Position numbers and translations under genes: made by a program. The notes beneath the pieces are model-generated. The model had not been told where the DNA came from and made no database searches. It was given only the letters and a program-made list of their open reading frames with translations. Below are positions 17,801-27,455 of a DNA stretch of 64,000 nucleotides, in pieces (positions within the stretch are counted from its first letter, which is position 1; the number at the start of each line of letters is the position of its first letter). The stretch is from JAAXHF01 sp963665955 (GTDB taxonomy: Bacteria > Desulfobacterota > Binatia > Bin18): positions 2,666,001 through 2,730,000 of the forward strand of contig OZ246887.1 of NCBI GenBank assembly GCA_965231765.1. The letters run 5' to 3'.

Positions 17801-20800
17801 ATGAAACCGGTTGCTGAGAATGTCAAGTTCCCCGAGGTCGAGCTGGAGGTCCTGAAGTTTTGGGACGAGCATAAGATTTTTGACAAAACCCTGGAGAAGA
17901 CCCGTGATCAGCAACCCTTTATTTTTTACGATGGCCCACCGTTTGCCACTGGCCTGCCACACTATGGCCATCTACTGGCCGGCACAATTAAAGACATTAT
18001 CCCACGGTTTTGGACAATGCGCGGGCGGTATGTTGATCGCCGCTTCGGCTGGGATTGTCACGGTCTACCGGTCGAAATGGAAATTGAGCAAGACTTGGAC
18101 TTGCACGGTCGCAGCGAAATTGAACGCTTCGGCGTGGCAAACTTTAACGCCGAATGCCGCAAAATCGTTCTGCGTTACACCGCGGAATGGGAAAAGACTG
18201 TGCGACGGGCAGGTCGTTGGGCCGATTTTCAACACGACTATCGGACCATGGACTTATCGTTCATGGAAACGGTGTGGTGGGCGTTTCAGCAGATGTGGGA
18301 TAAAGACCTGGTCTATGAAGGCAATAAAGTCTTGCCCTTTTCGACTCGTCTGGGAACAGTCCTGTCCAATTTTGAAGCCAACCTGAATTATAAAGACGTG
18401 CAAGACCCGACAGTGACGGTCCGCTTTGCTGTCGACGGTGAAGAAAACACCTCTTTTGTCGCGTGGACGACAACGCCTTGGACGCTGCCGAGTAATCTTG
18501 CCCTGGCAGTCGGGCCTGATCTTGACTACGTCAAAGTGCGAGACAAAGAAGACGGTGCACGCTATATCATGGCCGAGGCGCGGGTGAAGACGTATTTTCC
18601 AAAAGAAGAAGCCTACTCCATTGAGCAGCGCTATAAAGGCCAAGACTTGGTTGGGCGTGGCTATCAGCCGCTGTTTCCGTATTTTTCCTCGCGTAAAGAG
18701 CAAAACAATTTCCGGGTGATTGCAGCGGATTATGTCACGACTGATGAAGGCACGGGCATTGTTCATATCGCTCCGGCTTTTGGGGAAGACGACTTCTATG
18801 CTTGCCAGCAAGCTGGCATTGATATCGTCAACCCAGTTGATGACGAGGGCACGTTTACCGCAGAGGTATCAGACTTTGCCGGCCTGCATGTCAAAGAGGC
18901 TGATCCAAAGATTATTGCGCATCTCAAACAAGCAAAAAAACTTGTGCATCAAGGCACCATCTTTCACAGCTACCCCTTTTGCTGGCGCAGCGACACGCCG
19001 CTCATCTACCGGGCAGTGAAGACTTGGTTTATCCGGGTTGAAGCGTTTCGGGATCGGTTGGTTGCTAATAATCAGCAGACGGCGTGGGTGCCAGAACATT
19101 TACGTGATGGGCGCTTTGGCAATTGGCTTGAAAATGCGCGGGATTGGGCGATTAGTCGGAATCGTTATTGGGGCACTCCGCTGCCGATTTGGCAGAGTGA
19201 CGATGGCAGCGAAATCATGTGCATCGGCAGTATTGATGAGCTGGCCAAAAAAACTGGAGTCCGCATCACAGACTTACACCGCGAACATGTTGATGGGCTG
19301 ACTTTTCCGACGACAACTGGGCAAGGCATAATGCGCCGCGTCCCGCACGTGTTTGACTGCTGGTTTGAAAGCGGCGCGATGCCGTATGCCCAGCTGCATT
19401 ACCCGTTTGAGAATGCTGACAATTTCTCTGGTTCCTTTCCTGCAGATTTCATCGCCGAAGGACTCGATCAAACCCGAGGCTGGTTCTATACGCTGATGGT
19501 GGTTGCCTCTGCTCTATTTGACAAGCCGGCGTTTCATCATGTCGTCGTGAACGGCTTAATTCTGGCCGAAGACGGCAAAAAGATGAGCAAACGGCTCAAA
19601 AACTATCCTGAACCGGATGAGATTATGTCCGCCCATGGTGCTGACGCCATGCGGCTGTACTTAATCAACTCTCCGCTGGTACGGGCTGAGGAGTTACGTT
19701 TTAGCGAGCAAGGTGTGCGGGATACTGTGAGGCGTCTGTTATTGCCGTGGTGGAATGTCTATAAATTCTTTGTCACCTACGCCTTAGTTGATGACTGGAA
19801 ACCGGAACACACTCCGGCTGAGACGTCGCCCAATATCCTCGACCGCTGGATTGTGTCTCGCCAGCAAACCCTGATTCGCCGGGTCAATACGGAGATGGAA
19901 GCCTACCGTCTGTATACCGTTGTCCCTGCTTTGTTGGATTTTCTGAATGAGCTAACAAATTGGTACATCCGTTTGAACCGCCGACGGTTCTGGGGCGAGG
20001 GCGACAATACCGACAAAAATTTCGCCTATCGTACCTTACACGAAGTGTTGCTGACCTTCTCCAAGCTGATGGCTCCGTTCACCCCGTTTCTGGCCGATGC
20101 CTTGTACCGCAACCTCAGTACTCTCCAGAGCGATACAGCTGTTGAAAGCGTACATCTGGAAGATTTCCCGAGCTATGACGAACGGGCGGTTGACCAGCCA
20201 CTGGAAGATGCGGTGACGCGGATGCAGCGGGTGATCTTGCTTGGACGGAGTCTGCGCAATGAACGCAAGGTTAAGGTCCGTATGCCGCTTCAGACGCTGA
20301 CTATCCTGCATCGCCAAGAATCCGTGCTGAATGACCTCAAACCGCTGGCAGGCTATATTCAGGAAGAACTCAACGTCAAAACGATTGCCTACAGCATGGC
20401 GGAAGGGGAAAAAGTCGAGCTGAGCGCAAAGCCCAATCCGCAGCTGCTCGGGCCGCGCTTTGGCAAGGAATTCGGCAAAATCCGCGAACAGCTGGCGACC
20501 CTCACCCGTGATCAGATGCTGACCTTGGAAGGTAGTGAATCCTTGCAGCTCAATGGATATGCGTTTCAACCAGGCGAGATTCAGATTCTGCGTCAGGCCA
20601 AAGACGGGGTACCTGATGTGCGTTCTGATCGGTTTATCTCCATTGAATTTCCGTGCGAGCTGAATAATGAACTGATTGCAGAGGGCCTGGCCCGCGAGAT
20701 TGTTCATCAGATTCAACAAATGCGTAAAGACGCCGGCTATCAAGTCGAAGACCGGATTGCAGTCACTTACGAAGCTGCTCCACAGCTTGCTACGGCGATT

Positions 20801-20938
20801 GATCGCCATCAGACCTATATCCGGCAAGAAACACTCGCCCGTTCGCTTGAGCAGGCTCTCCCTAGCGGGGATCGGGTAGAAACGGCTACGATTGAGGACG
20901 CATCCATTACCCTTGGGGTGCGACGTAATCCGGCGTAG
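17801..20938 (+). CDS. ileS: Isoleucyl-tRNA synthetase, type 2-like
   Basis: 1045 residues, longer than E. coli IleS (938). It charges tRNA-Ile with isoleucine in the cytoplasm. The class I signatures are HYGH (in PFATGLPHYGHLLAG, about 48-62) and KMSKR (about 594-598). The N-terminal pattern YDGPPFATGLPHYGH and RFGWDCHGLPVEMEIE belongs to the IleS2 clade shared with eukaryotes and mupirocin-insensitive bacterial enzymes. There is an editing CP1 domain in the middle and an anticodon-binding domain after about 680. GGAAG ribosome site upstream of the ATG. lspA follows 29 bp later, a common linkage. Confidence 0.97.
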   Translation: MKPVAENVKFPEVELEVLKFWDEHKIFDKTLEKTRDQQPFIFYDGPPFATGLPHYGHLLAGTIKDIIPRFWTMRGRYVDRRFGWDCHGLPVEMEIEQDLDLHGRSEIERFGVANFNAECRKIVLRYTAEWEKTVRRAGRWADFQHDYRTMDLSFMETVWWAFQQMWDKDLVYEGNKVLPFSTRLGTVLSNFEANLNYKDVQDPTVTVRFAVDGEENTSFVAWTTTPWTLPSNLALAVGPDLDYVKVRDKEDGARYIMAEARVKTYFPKEEAYSIEQRYKGQDLVGRGYQPLFPYFSSRKEQNNFRVIAADYVTTDEGTGIVHIAPAFGEDDFYACQQAGIDIVNPVDDEGTFTAEVSDFAGLHVKEADPKIIAHLKQAKKLVHQGTIFHSYPFCWRSDTPLIYRAVKTWFIRVEAFRDRLVANNQQTAWVPEHLRDGRFGNWLENARDWAISRNRYWGTPLPIWQSDDGSEIMCIGSIDELAKKTGVRITDLHREHVDGLTFPTTTGQGIMRRVPHVFDCWFESGAMPYAQLHYPFENADNFSGSFPADFIAEGLDQTRGWFYTLMVVASALFDKPAFHHVVVNGLILAEDGKKMSKRLKNYPEPDEIMSAHGADAMRLYLINSPLVRAEELRFSEQGVRDTVRRLLLPWWNVYKFFVTYALVDDWKPEHTPAETSPNILDRWIVSRQQTLIRRVNTEMEAYRLYTVVPALLDFLNELTNWYIRLNRRRFWGEGDNTDKNFAYRTLHEVLLTFSKLMAPFTPFLADALYRNLSTLQSDTAVESVHLEDFPSYDERAVDQPLEDAVTRMQRVILLGRSLRNERKVKVRMPLQTLTILHRQESVLNDLKPLAGYIQEELNVKTIAYSMAEGEKVELSAKPNPQLLGPRFGKEFGKIREQLATLTRDQMLTLEGSESLQLNGYAFQPGEIQILRQAKDGVPDVRSDRFISIEFPCELNNELIAEGLAREIVHQIQQMRKDAGYQVEDRIAVTYEAAPQLATAIDRHQTYIRQETLARSLEQALPSGDRVETATIEDASITLGVRRNPA

Positions 20939-20967
20939 TCTGACCGTTTATCTAAAATCTGCTGCAT

Positions 20968-21483
20968 ATGCACCTCACACCACGAACACTCACCATTATC
21001 GTCAGTGTTATGGTTGCGCTGGACCAGCTGACCAAATATTGGATCGACTCCTCTATGACGCTGTACCAGTCAGACAGCATAATTCCAGATATTTTTGCCC
21101 TCACATATGTCCGTAATACAGGCGCTGCATTTGGCTTTTTATCCGAAATGCCGGACTGGTTCCGACAGCCGTTTTTTTACCTCACAACCGGAATCGCGAT
21201 CATTATCTTAGTTGGTTTTCTGCGCCGCTTGGGCGAAACGGAACAGCTTGCCCGTCTTTCTGTTGTCGGTATTTTGAGTGGCGCTATCGGGAATCTGATC
21301 GACCGGATTCGGTTCGGGTATGTCATCGACTTCCTTGATTTTTCGTGGCACGGCTACCATTGGCCAGCCTTCAATGTCGCAGACATGTGCATCACCTTGG
21401 GAGTCCTCGGTCTCCTGTGGTCATCAGTGTGGGGCGATCAAGACCAGTCACAACTGCATTCACCGGCGCAACCACCGGATTGA
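20968..21483 (+). CDS. lspA: Lipoprotein signal peptidase (signal peptidase II)
   Basis: 171 residues with four membrane segments. It cleaves the signal peptide of diacylglyceryl-modified prolipoproteins in the inner membrane. The two catalytic aspartates lie in GNLIDRIRFGYVIDFLDF and FNVADMCITLG. YVRNTGAAFGFLSE is the conserved periplasmic motif. The short C-terminal tail is polar. It probably shares the ileS transcript. The two lipoprotein genes directly downstream are natural substrates. Confidence 0.96.
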   Translation: MHLTPRTLTIIVSVMVALDQLTKYWIDSSMTLYQSDSIIPDIFALTYVRNTGAAFGFLSEMPDWFRQPFFYLTTGIAIIILVGFLRRLGETEQLARLSVVGILSGAIGNLIDRIRFGYVIDFLDFSWHGYHWPAFNVADMCITLGVLGLLWSSVWGDQDQSQLHSPAQPPD

Positions 21484-21571
21484 TTACGGTTTTATGTTTT
21501 ATATTGACCTGGATCAGACAGCCCAGTAACGTAATTTTGTTCACATTCGCTTTTGTATGAGGAGGTGTACT

Positions 21572-21934
21572 ATGACGCTACAACGATTCGTCCGTGCAGG
21601 TGTGGTGATAGTGGCGTTGGTTTTGTTCGTGAGTGGCTGCTCGCAGCCCTTGAGCACGCGTGAAAAAAGTACTGGAATAGGTGCGGTGCTCGGTGCCGGA
21701 ACCGGAGCTATTATCGGTGCAGCGGTTGGGAGTCCGGGAGCTGGCGCAGCCATTGGGGGGGCACTCGGTGCTGGAACAGGAGCGCTGTATGGCGATAAGG
21801 TGCAGAGCCAAGAGTACCAGCAGGCTGGACAACAGCAGCAGATTCAACAGAATGATCTAGAGCTGCAACGCCAACGCCAAGAGCTGGAACGGCTCAAGCA
21901 GCAAAACCAAAGACGCTATGATGACGAATACTAA
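21572..21934 (+). CDS. Glycine-zipper lipoprotein
   Basis: 120 residues from the ATG at 21572, set by the AGGAGGTG ribosome site; an ATG at 21557 lies before that site. A hydrophobic signal (VIVALVLFVSGC) ends in a lipobox cysteine. A glycine-zipper segment (TGIGAVLGAGTGAIIGAAVG) and a Gln-rich, probably coiled-coil C-terminus follow. Probably an outer-membrane or envelope-anchored structural lipoprotein. The N-terminal two thirds is nearly the same as in the next gene, but this copy lacks the OmpA domain. Confidence 0.85.
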   Translation: MTLQRFVRAGVVIVALVLFVSGCSQPLSTREKSTGIGAVLGAGTGAIIGAAVGSPGAGAAIGGALGAGTGALYGDKVQSQEYQQAGQQQQIQQNDLELQRQRQELERLKQQNQRRYDDEY

Positions 21935-22172
21935 TCGTGCAGCCGAGGTGTAAGGAGGAAGAAGGGATGCAGATATCTGCTGTTTTACGGAGCCTTGGTA
22001 TTATTGCCCTAGTTCTCATTGTCGGCTGCTCACAGCCCTTGAGCACGCGTGAAAAAAGCACTGGAATAGGTGCGGTACTTGGTGCCGGAACCGGAGCTAT
22101 TATTGGAGCTGCCATTGGTAGCCCAGCTGCTGGCGCAGCCATTGGTGGTGCACTCGGTGCGGGAGGCGGAGC
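21635..22172 (+). repeat. Tandem duplication encoding the lipobox and glycine zipper
   Basis: The stretch 21635-21785 is repeated at 22024-22172 with mostly silent changes. Both start GGCTGCTC at the lipobox cysteine and run through the glycine zipper; the CCCTTGAGCACGCGTGAAAA segment is identical in both. The two genes outside this block (signal peptides and C-termini) differ. This points to a partial gene duplication, or gene conversion confined to the zipper. Confidence 0.85.
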
Positions 22173-22683
22173 TCTTGTCGGAGATCAGCTGCAAAAACGG
22201 GATACTGAGATTGCTGCACAAGAAGGACAGATCCAGCAACAGAACCAGGAGCTCGCCCGGAATCGTCAACTCTTAGAAGAACTCAAACGGCAAGGGCTTG
22301 AGGCTGAAGAGACATCGCGTGGGGTGGTAGTAAACTTACCTGACGTCCTGTTCCAGTTTGGCCAAGCAGGTTTAGCGGGAGAAGCCCGTAGTCGGGTGGC
22401 TGATATTTCGGATGTCTTAAAGAATCAAGCTCGTGGTCGGCGGGTATCAATTGAGGGGCATACGGATTCAGTTGGCAGCGAGGCTGCCAATCAACGTTTA
22501 TCTGAACGCCGAGCTGGCACTGTGGCGAGTGCATTAGAGGGGAACGGCGTCGCTCGAAGCCGCATTACTACCAAGGGGTACGGAGAGCGCTATCCGATTG
22601 CTCCCAATAGCAATCCGGGTGGTGGTGATAATCCGCAAGGACGGTCGAAAAATAGGCGGGTTGAAGTAGTGATTGAAAATTAG
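21967..22683 (+). CDS. OmpA-family lipoprotein with glycine zipper
   Basis: 238 residues from the ATG at 21967 behind AAGGAGGAAG. Signal peptide with lipobox (IVGC), glycine-zipper region, a short coiled coil (about 75-105), then a C-terminal OmpA-like domain that binds peptidoglycan: VLFQFGQAGL, IEGHTDSVGSEAANQRLSERRA, and the C-terminal RSKNRRVEVVI. It probably ties the outer membrane to the cell wall. It lies in tandem with the shorter paralogue. Confidence 0.9.
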   Translation: MQISAVLRSLGIIALVLIVGCSQPLSTREKSTGIGAVLGAGTGAIIGAAIGSPAAGAAIGGALGAGGGALVGDQLQKRDTEIAAQEGQIQQQNQELARNRQLLEELKRQGLEAEETSRGVVVNLPDVLFQFGQAGLAGEARSRVADISDVLKNQARGRRVSIEGHTDSVGSEAANQRLSERRAGTVASALEGNGVARSRITTKGYGERYPIAPNSNPGGGDNPQGRSKNRRVEVVIEN

Positions 22684-22725
22684 CGATGAGATCTTTTGTA
22701 GGGGTGAGCACTCTGCTTACTCTTT

Positions 22726-24234
22726 TCACATCTGCTCTTCTTCGAGTCTGTTTTGTGTCGAAACTTCTGAATCAACAGTATCCTCAGCATCCTGTCCATC
22801 TTCGCCTGCTGCTGCTGTTTCAACTGGCTTTTCCCAAAAATCGGCCGGTTTTTTGTTCAGACGGTCAAATACGTGATCACGGAGCCTCAAGACAGTCTGT
22901 CCGTCTTCTCCATCTTCGGCCATAGCAAAGACTTGTGTGGTTTCACCTTGTGTAGCCTGCCCGATCAGCATTCCCGCTAGCTTTTCCTCAGCCTCGTTAT
23001 AGGCTCGAATCGTGACCAGCGGCTCTTGCAGTCCATAGATGCTCACATCATCAGGATTATCGGCGGCGATCTCAAATCCCTTCAGTTCGTGCATATCTGT
23101 CACAAACTGAGCGAGCTCACTGTCTTTGAGCGTGCCTTCCTGCGTTGTATCAATCTGCCATTCCGCTTCCTCACCTTCAGTTTGGCCTTTCGCGAGCAGA
23201 AAGCCCTCTCCATCCTGACGCTTGACTTCAACCCGAACGACAGCAGACTTGGCAAAGTGAGCAACCGTCTTATCTCGAAAATCGCTGGCCGTTTTATCCA
23301 GATCGCGGAAGGTCCAATCGCCAACAAGATACAGGGTCTCGGCGTCTTCTCGTTTAACATGCCGTTGCTTAGCCCCTTCTTGGTCTGTTGATTTTTCGCT
23401 ACCGACAAGAATTTTTTTCTGCCCGCCCTCGTCTCCAAGCGTCAAAACAACAGACAGCTGGGGAGGATCTAAGCCAAACTCTTTTGCTGGGAGCAAGGGG
23501 TCTTCGATAAAATCCTGGGCGCGCATACTGCTCAAGGATGAGAGGAAGGTATTCACCGTGGCAGCATCGGCCTGAGCGGAAACAGGTGTGTCGAGCGTCC
23601 ATCCGCTCGCTGCTTTGCGTAAGACGAGCAGCGTATCTCTCTCAGTTTGCCCATCAGGTCCTTGCGGGCGGCGCACTTCAATCTGGCTGACCTCCTCTTT
23701 CTCAAAAGCAACAACGGTCTTGTTGCGCAGGTCTTTTGTCTCCTTCGTCATCCCCAAACGGAAGACTTGCGGGGTCAACAAGATCTCTTTCCCACTCGCC
23801 TTCCGGACATAGACGGAATGGCCAACAGGGGTATCTTTGCCAATAGTGATTTGAGGGAGCTGGGTACCGTCTTTGAGCGTCAGCTGAACCTTCACCGCCG
23901 GTTCATTGAGGCCGTACAGGGACATCTCTTCTTGAGTTTTCTCAAGCGTCCGTGACACTTCAGTAGTATTCACAGCTTTGACGAGCGCCTCAACCGACGA
24001 CGTATCTGCTTCAACGCTAATAGGCTTTGTGAGGTACCATTTCTCATCGTCTTTTTTAATCTCGATTTCACGATCTGGATAGACGAGCGCTACATTGGTG
24101 ACAGCTTCCAGATCAAACTGGAGGAGTTTTTTCGCTTCCTCGGCCTCTTCTTGCTTGGCAAACTCCACAAAGTAGATATACGCACCAAGGCCCAAGAGGA
24201 CGGCTAACATGATAAGATTTCTGCTGGAATTCAT
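22726..24234 (-). CDS. DUF4340 domain protein
   Basis: 502 residues with one N-terminal membrane anchor (LIMLAVLLGLGAYIYFV) and repeated DUF4340 units: FDLEAVTNVALVYPDREIEIKK, ATDTSS-type linkers, YGLNEPAVKVQLTL and again YGLQEPLVTIRAYNE. It is the last gene of a leftward operon with an ABC ATPase, an ABC permease and a GldG-like protein, a conserved arrangement in many Gram-negative genomes. The complex is of unknown function, possibly envelope assembly or export. The C-terminus is acidic and Gln/Glu-rich. Confidence 0.85.
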   Translation of the reverse strand: MNSSRNLIMLAVLLGLGAYIYFVEFAKQEEAEEAKKLLQFDLEAVTNVALVYPDREIEIKKDDEKWYLTKPISVEADTSSVEALVKAVNTTEVSRTLEKTQEEMSLYGLNEPAVKVQLTLKDGTQLPQITIGKDTPVGHSVYVRKASGKEILLTPQVFRLGMTKETKDLRNKTVVAFEKEEVSQIEVRRPQGPDGQTERDTLLVLRKAASGWTLDTPVSAQADAATVNTFLSSLSSMRAQDFIEDPLLPAKEFGLDPPQLSVVLTLGDEGGQKKILVGSEKSTDQEGAKQRHVKREDAETLYLVGDWTFRDLDKTASDFRDKTVAHFAKSAVVRVEVKRQDGEGFLLAKGQTEGEEAEWQIDTTQEGTLKDSELAQFVTDMHELKGFEIAADNPDDVSIYGLQEPLVTIRAYNEAEEKLAGMLIGQATQGETTQVFAMAEDGEDGQTVLRLRDHVFDRLNKKPADFWEKPVETAAAGEDGQDAEDTVDSEVSTQNRLEEEQM

Positions 24235-24329
24235 AGCTATGTAGAGAGAGTCAAACGTACAGAGAAGAAGAAAAGGTCCTTATTCGACTTCTATTTTTTT
24301 GACGTTTGACCTTTGAGATTTTGTGTCTT

Positions 24330-25880
24330 TTATTTCCTGCTCCACCACACACCCAAGCCAACGATCAGCAAGATTTCAGGCAGAATCAAGACCGATAAGT
24401 AAAAAATTGCGGTCCCCTGTTCCGCAGTGAACTGGACGCGTGATGCACGAAGTGTTCGCGGTCTGACGGAGATTAAGCCCTCTTCGCCCCCCAACCAACT
24501 AATCGTGTTGAGTAACATGTCACGGTTGAAATATTGGCTAATATACTGATTATTGGCAAAAACCTCATTGCCGAAGACGGCCAACCGCGCGGTTCCCTCC
24601 TGGTCTGTTCCCATCTCCTTGAGATTGGCAGTCACAGCCACAGCAAGAGAGATCGGGCCGCGACGGTCTTCGGCATCGACTTTAGCGGTTTGCTTTTGGA
24701 AGATGCCCTCCAGGTCCGTCTCGGCCCAGGAGTTTGGGCTGGTTTGGGCCAGACTCACCAGTGAGAGTCCTGCCGTCCCATTCTGGTTTGGCTCAACAGA
24801 CCGCGAGATGCCATAGGCGGTTAACGCGGCACCTCCGCGACGACTAAGCTCTTCCGTAATCGGATGCTGGCCATAGGTGCTGACCACTGGGGTAAGGGTG
24901 AAGGTTGGACCGCGTAGGAGCTGGATCTGCTGGTCAACAATAACGTCATTGCCGACTTGGACACCCCAGGCATTTAAATAGGTCGCCAGCTCAGGAGTCA
25001 CGCGGGGGCTGAGCAGAAACAGGACGTGGCCCTCTTTCTTCATATAGCTATCGATCGTCTGGGTTTCATGGGCAAGCAGAGAACGTTGGGCACCCGCAAC
25101 GATCAGCACGCTCGCATCGTCCGGCACGGCGGTGCCTTGGGTCAGGACAAGCTTTTGGACGGTATAGCCTTCATTCTCCAACGCGACCTTGAGCTGCCCA
25201 TACCCGCGTCCTTGTTGGGTGTCATCAATGCTGGGCTCGCCATGACCTTCGACAAAGTAAATGACCTTGGCCTCAGCCTGGGTGACCTTAATAATCCCGT
25301 TAGTCATCCCTTCTTCGGAAATGGTCGTGACCACATTCGTCCGCTCGGCATATTGCATATGCACAGCTGGGATATTCGTAATCTGGAAACGTTCGGCCAA
25401 ATCTGGGCGCGTATCTGGATCAACGATGGTATACGAGACTTTGTCTGAAGCGTAGGCGTAGCTGCCCAACAGGTCTTCGAGCTGCGGATCAATCCCAGCC
25501 TGGACAAAGGCATTCACTTCCAACGTCTGTTCCAGCTCCTCAACCAACTTTTTTGACTGCGGAGACAGGCTATAGACTCCAGCCTCGGTGAGATCAAAGC
25601 GATGGTAGTATTGCGTGCCAAGATAATTGAGCAGGACCAACACGCCGAAGGCGAGCACCGAGTAGAGTGCGGCATTCGCTCCATATTTTGTTGAGCGCTC
25701 CCCCAAAAATGTCCGGACACTGTCTTTGGACGAGGCAAAATACGCGATGAGAGCGAGCAGCCCGAGGAGTGTATGCAAAAAAACATACGTAGATACGGTA
25801 CGGGTCAGAAAATACGCAATTCCTGCAAATACCAGCAGGATAACCCCAGCCACACCATAAAAGCCACCCAAACGCGGCAT
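24330..25880 (-). CDS. GldG-like ABC transporter auxiliary protein
   Basis: 516 residues from the ATG at 25880, set by a GGAGGT site 6 bp upstream; an ATG at 25907 is less likely. Two N-terminal membrane helices, a further one near 75-90 (YSVLAFGVLVLLNYLG), a large periplasmic part with YFVEGHGEPSIDD and a C-terminal membrane helix. This is the IFT52/GldG-type architecture of gliding-motility and related ABC systems. It overlaps none of its neighbours but is packed 4 bp from the permease gene. Gliding itself is not implied. Confidence 0.85.
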   Translation of the reverse strand: MPRLGGFYGVAGVILLVFAGIAYFLTRTVSTYVFLHTLLGLLALIAYFASSKDSVRTFLGERSTKYGANAALYSVLAFGVLVLLNYLGTQYYHRFDLTEAGVYSLSPQSKKLVEELEQTLEVNAFVQAGIDPQLEDLLGSYAYASDKVSYTIVDPDTRPDLAERFQITNIPAVHMQYAERTNVVTTISEEGMTNGIIKVTQAEAKVIYFVEGHGEPSIDDTQQGRGYGQLKVALENEGYTVQKLVLTQGTAVPDDASVLIVAGAQRSLLAHETQTIDSYMKKEGHVLFLLSPRVTPELATYLNAWGVQVGNDVIVDQQIQLLRGPTFTLTPVVSTYGQHPITEELSRRGGAALTAYGISRSVEPNQNGTAGLSLVSLAQTSPNSWAETDLEGIFQKQTAKVDAEDRRGPISLAVAVTANLKEMGTDQEGTARLAVFGNEVFANNQYISQYFNRDMLLNTISWLGGEEGLISVRPRTLRASRVQFTAEQGTAIFYLSVLILPEILLIVGLGVWWSRK

Positions 25881-25884
25881 GCGA

Positions 25885-26667
25885 TTACCTCCAGCGGAGT
25901 GATTCAACCGAACGCATGGTCAGGAATAAGGCAAGCCCGATCAGACTGGCGAAATAGACAAGCGCCCGTGTATCGATAACGCCTTTCACCAATTCATTAA
26001 AATGATCGGTGACAGACAGATATTTCAGGATCGGTCCCAGGATATCGCCAGCCCCCTGAGCTGGCCAGCCAATAATATACAGCAGCAGCATGGCCACCAG
26101 CCCACTCACGGCGGCAATAATTTGGTTTTCCGTCACAGAGGATGTGAACAGCCCAACCGCAACAAAAGCGGTTGCCATCATAAGCAATCCGACATAGCCG
26201 GAGACCATAACACCGACTTCCGGATTGCCAAACCACCACAGGAGGAGTGGATAAATAGCGGTGAGCCCAATCATAATGCAAATGAACAAAACCGAGGCGA
26301 CAAATTTACCCAGCACAATCTCGCCTGTCCGCAACGGCGAGGTTAACAGCAGCTCATACGTGCCGCCTTTTTTCTCTTCGGCAAATGCCCGCATAGTGAT
26401 CATCGGAACTAAGATCACCAGGATAATAGACAAGTTATTCATGAGCGGGGCAATCACAAAATCATTCAGATTGAGTTGATCTGCCGCCCCAGCTCCGCCC
26501 TGGCCCTGAAATTGGGTATACAAGGACAACAGCAAATTAAAACGAGACAACAGATTGAAAAAGAACCAGCCACCCAGCAGGAGAAATCCAGTCAGGACTA
26601 CATACGCGACCGGGGAGACAAAGTACGAGCGCATCTCCTTGCCGACAATCGTCAAGACATTCCTCAT
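25885..26667 (-). CDS. ABC-2 type permease
   Basis: 260 residues with six predicted membrane segments, starting MRNVLTIVGKEMRSYFVSPVAYVVL, the typical opening of GldF/ABC-2 permeases. ITMRAFAEEKKGGTYELLLTSPL is the conserved cytoplasmic coupling region. Its ATG overlaps the stop of the ATPase gene by 4 bp. It forms the membrane channel of the exporter with the ATPase at 26664-27455. Confidence 0.92.
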   Translation of the reverse strand: MRNVLTIVGKEMRSYFVSPVAYVVLTGFLLLGGWFFFNLLSRFNLLLSLYTQFQGQGGAGAADQLNLNDFVIAPLMNNLSIILVILVPMITMRAFAEEKKGGTYELLLTSPLRTGEIVLGKFVASVLFICIMIGLTAIYPLLLWWFGNPEVGVMVSGYVGLLMMATAFVAVGLFTSSVTENQIIAAVSGLVAMLLLYIIGWPAQGAGDILGPILKYLSVTDHFNELVKGVIDTRALVYFASLIGLALFLTMRSVESLRWR

Positions 26668-27455
26668 CCCTGAGTCTCCTCCAGCTCTCTCTGCCCGCCC
26701 GGCTCCTCTTTATCCCTCTGCTCTCGGCTGACATCCGATACCTGCCCATCTTCCTGAGAAATAGCCCGCAAGAAAACGTCTTCGAGAGACTGCCCCTGGG
26801 TCAGATTGACCATACTATCTTCCAAGACAACTTGGCCAGACCGAATAATCACGACTTTTTCACACACCTGAGCGACTTCTGGCAGGATATGGGTCGAAAG
26901 CACAACGGTATGCGACCCAGCCAACTCTTTAATCAGTGCTCGGATGTCAATGATCTGCTGCGGATCAAGGCCAACAGTCGGCTCGTCTAGGATCAAGATA
27001 GAAGGATTGTGGATAATCGCCTGGGCTAAACCAACTCGCTGGCGAAAGCCCTTAGACAGCTGGCCTGTCAGTCGGTTCGCCACGTCAGTCAACCCACACC
27101 GAGATAAAGCTCTATCCAGAGCATCCCCAATCTCGGCTTTTGGTAACCCTTTAATCCGGGCGACAAAACGCAAGTACGACGTCACCGTCATGTCGGTGTA
27201 CAACGGCGGGGTCTCCGGCAGGTAACCGATACGCTTGCGCACTTCAAAGGAATCGTTGAAGATATCAAACCCATCGACTTTGACCGTTCCGCTCGTTGCC
27301 GGCATGAAACCGGTAATGATGCGCATCGTCGTTGTTTTGCCTGAGCCATTGGGGCCGAGAAAACCCAGGATCTGACCGGAATCGACGTTAAACGAAATAT
27401 CTGAGACCGCAGTCAGATCACCGTAGCGTTTCGTAAGATGTTGAACTTCTATCAT
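26664..27455 (-). CDS. ABC transporter ATP-binding protein
   Basis: 263 residues: Walker A GPNGSGKTT (about 34-42), Q-loop, signature LSKGFRQRVGLA, Walker B ILILDEPTVGLDP and the switch histidine in LSTHILPE. It powers the ABC-2 permease. The C-terminal 40 residues are polar and Glu-rich, beyond the family core. First gene of the four-gene operon. No strong ribosome site is seen at the ATG. Confidence 0.93.
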   Translation of the reverse strand: MIEVQHLTKRYGDLTAVSDISFNVDSGQILGFLGPNGSGKTTTMRIITGFMPATSGTVKVDGFDIFNDSFEVRKRIGYLPETPPLYTDMTVTSYLRFVARIKGLPKAEIGDALDRALSRCGLTDVANRLTGQLSKGFRQRVGLAQAIIHNPSILILDEPTVGLDPQQIIDIRALIKELAGSHTVVLSTHILPEVAQVCEKVVIIRSGQVVLEDSMVNLTQGQSLEDVFLRAISQEDGQVSDVSREQRDKEEPGGQRELEETQG

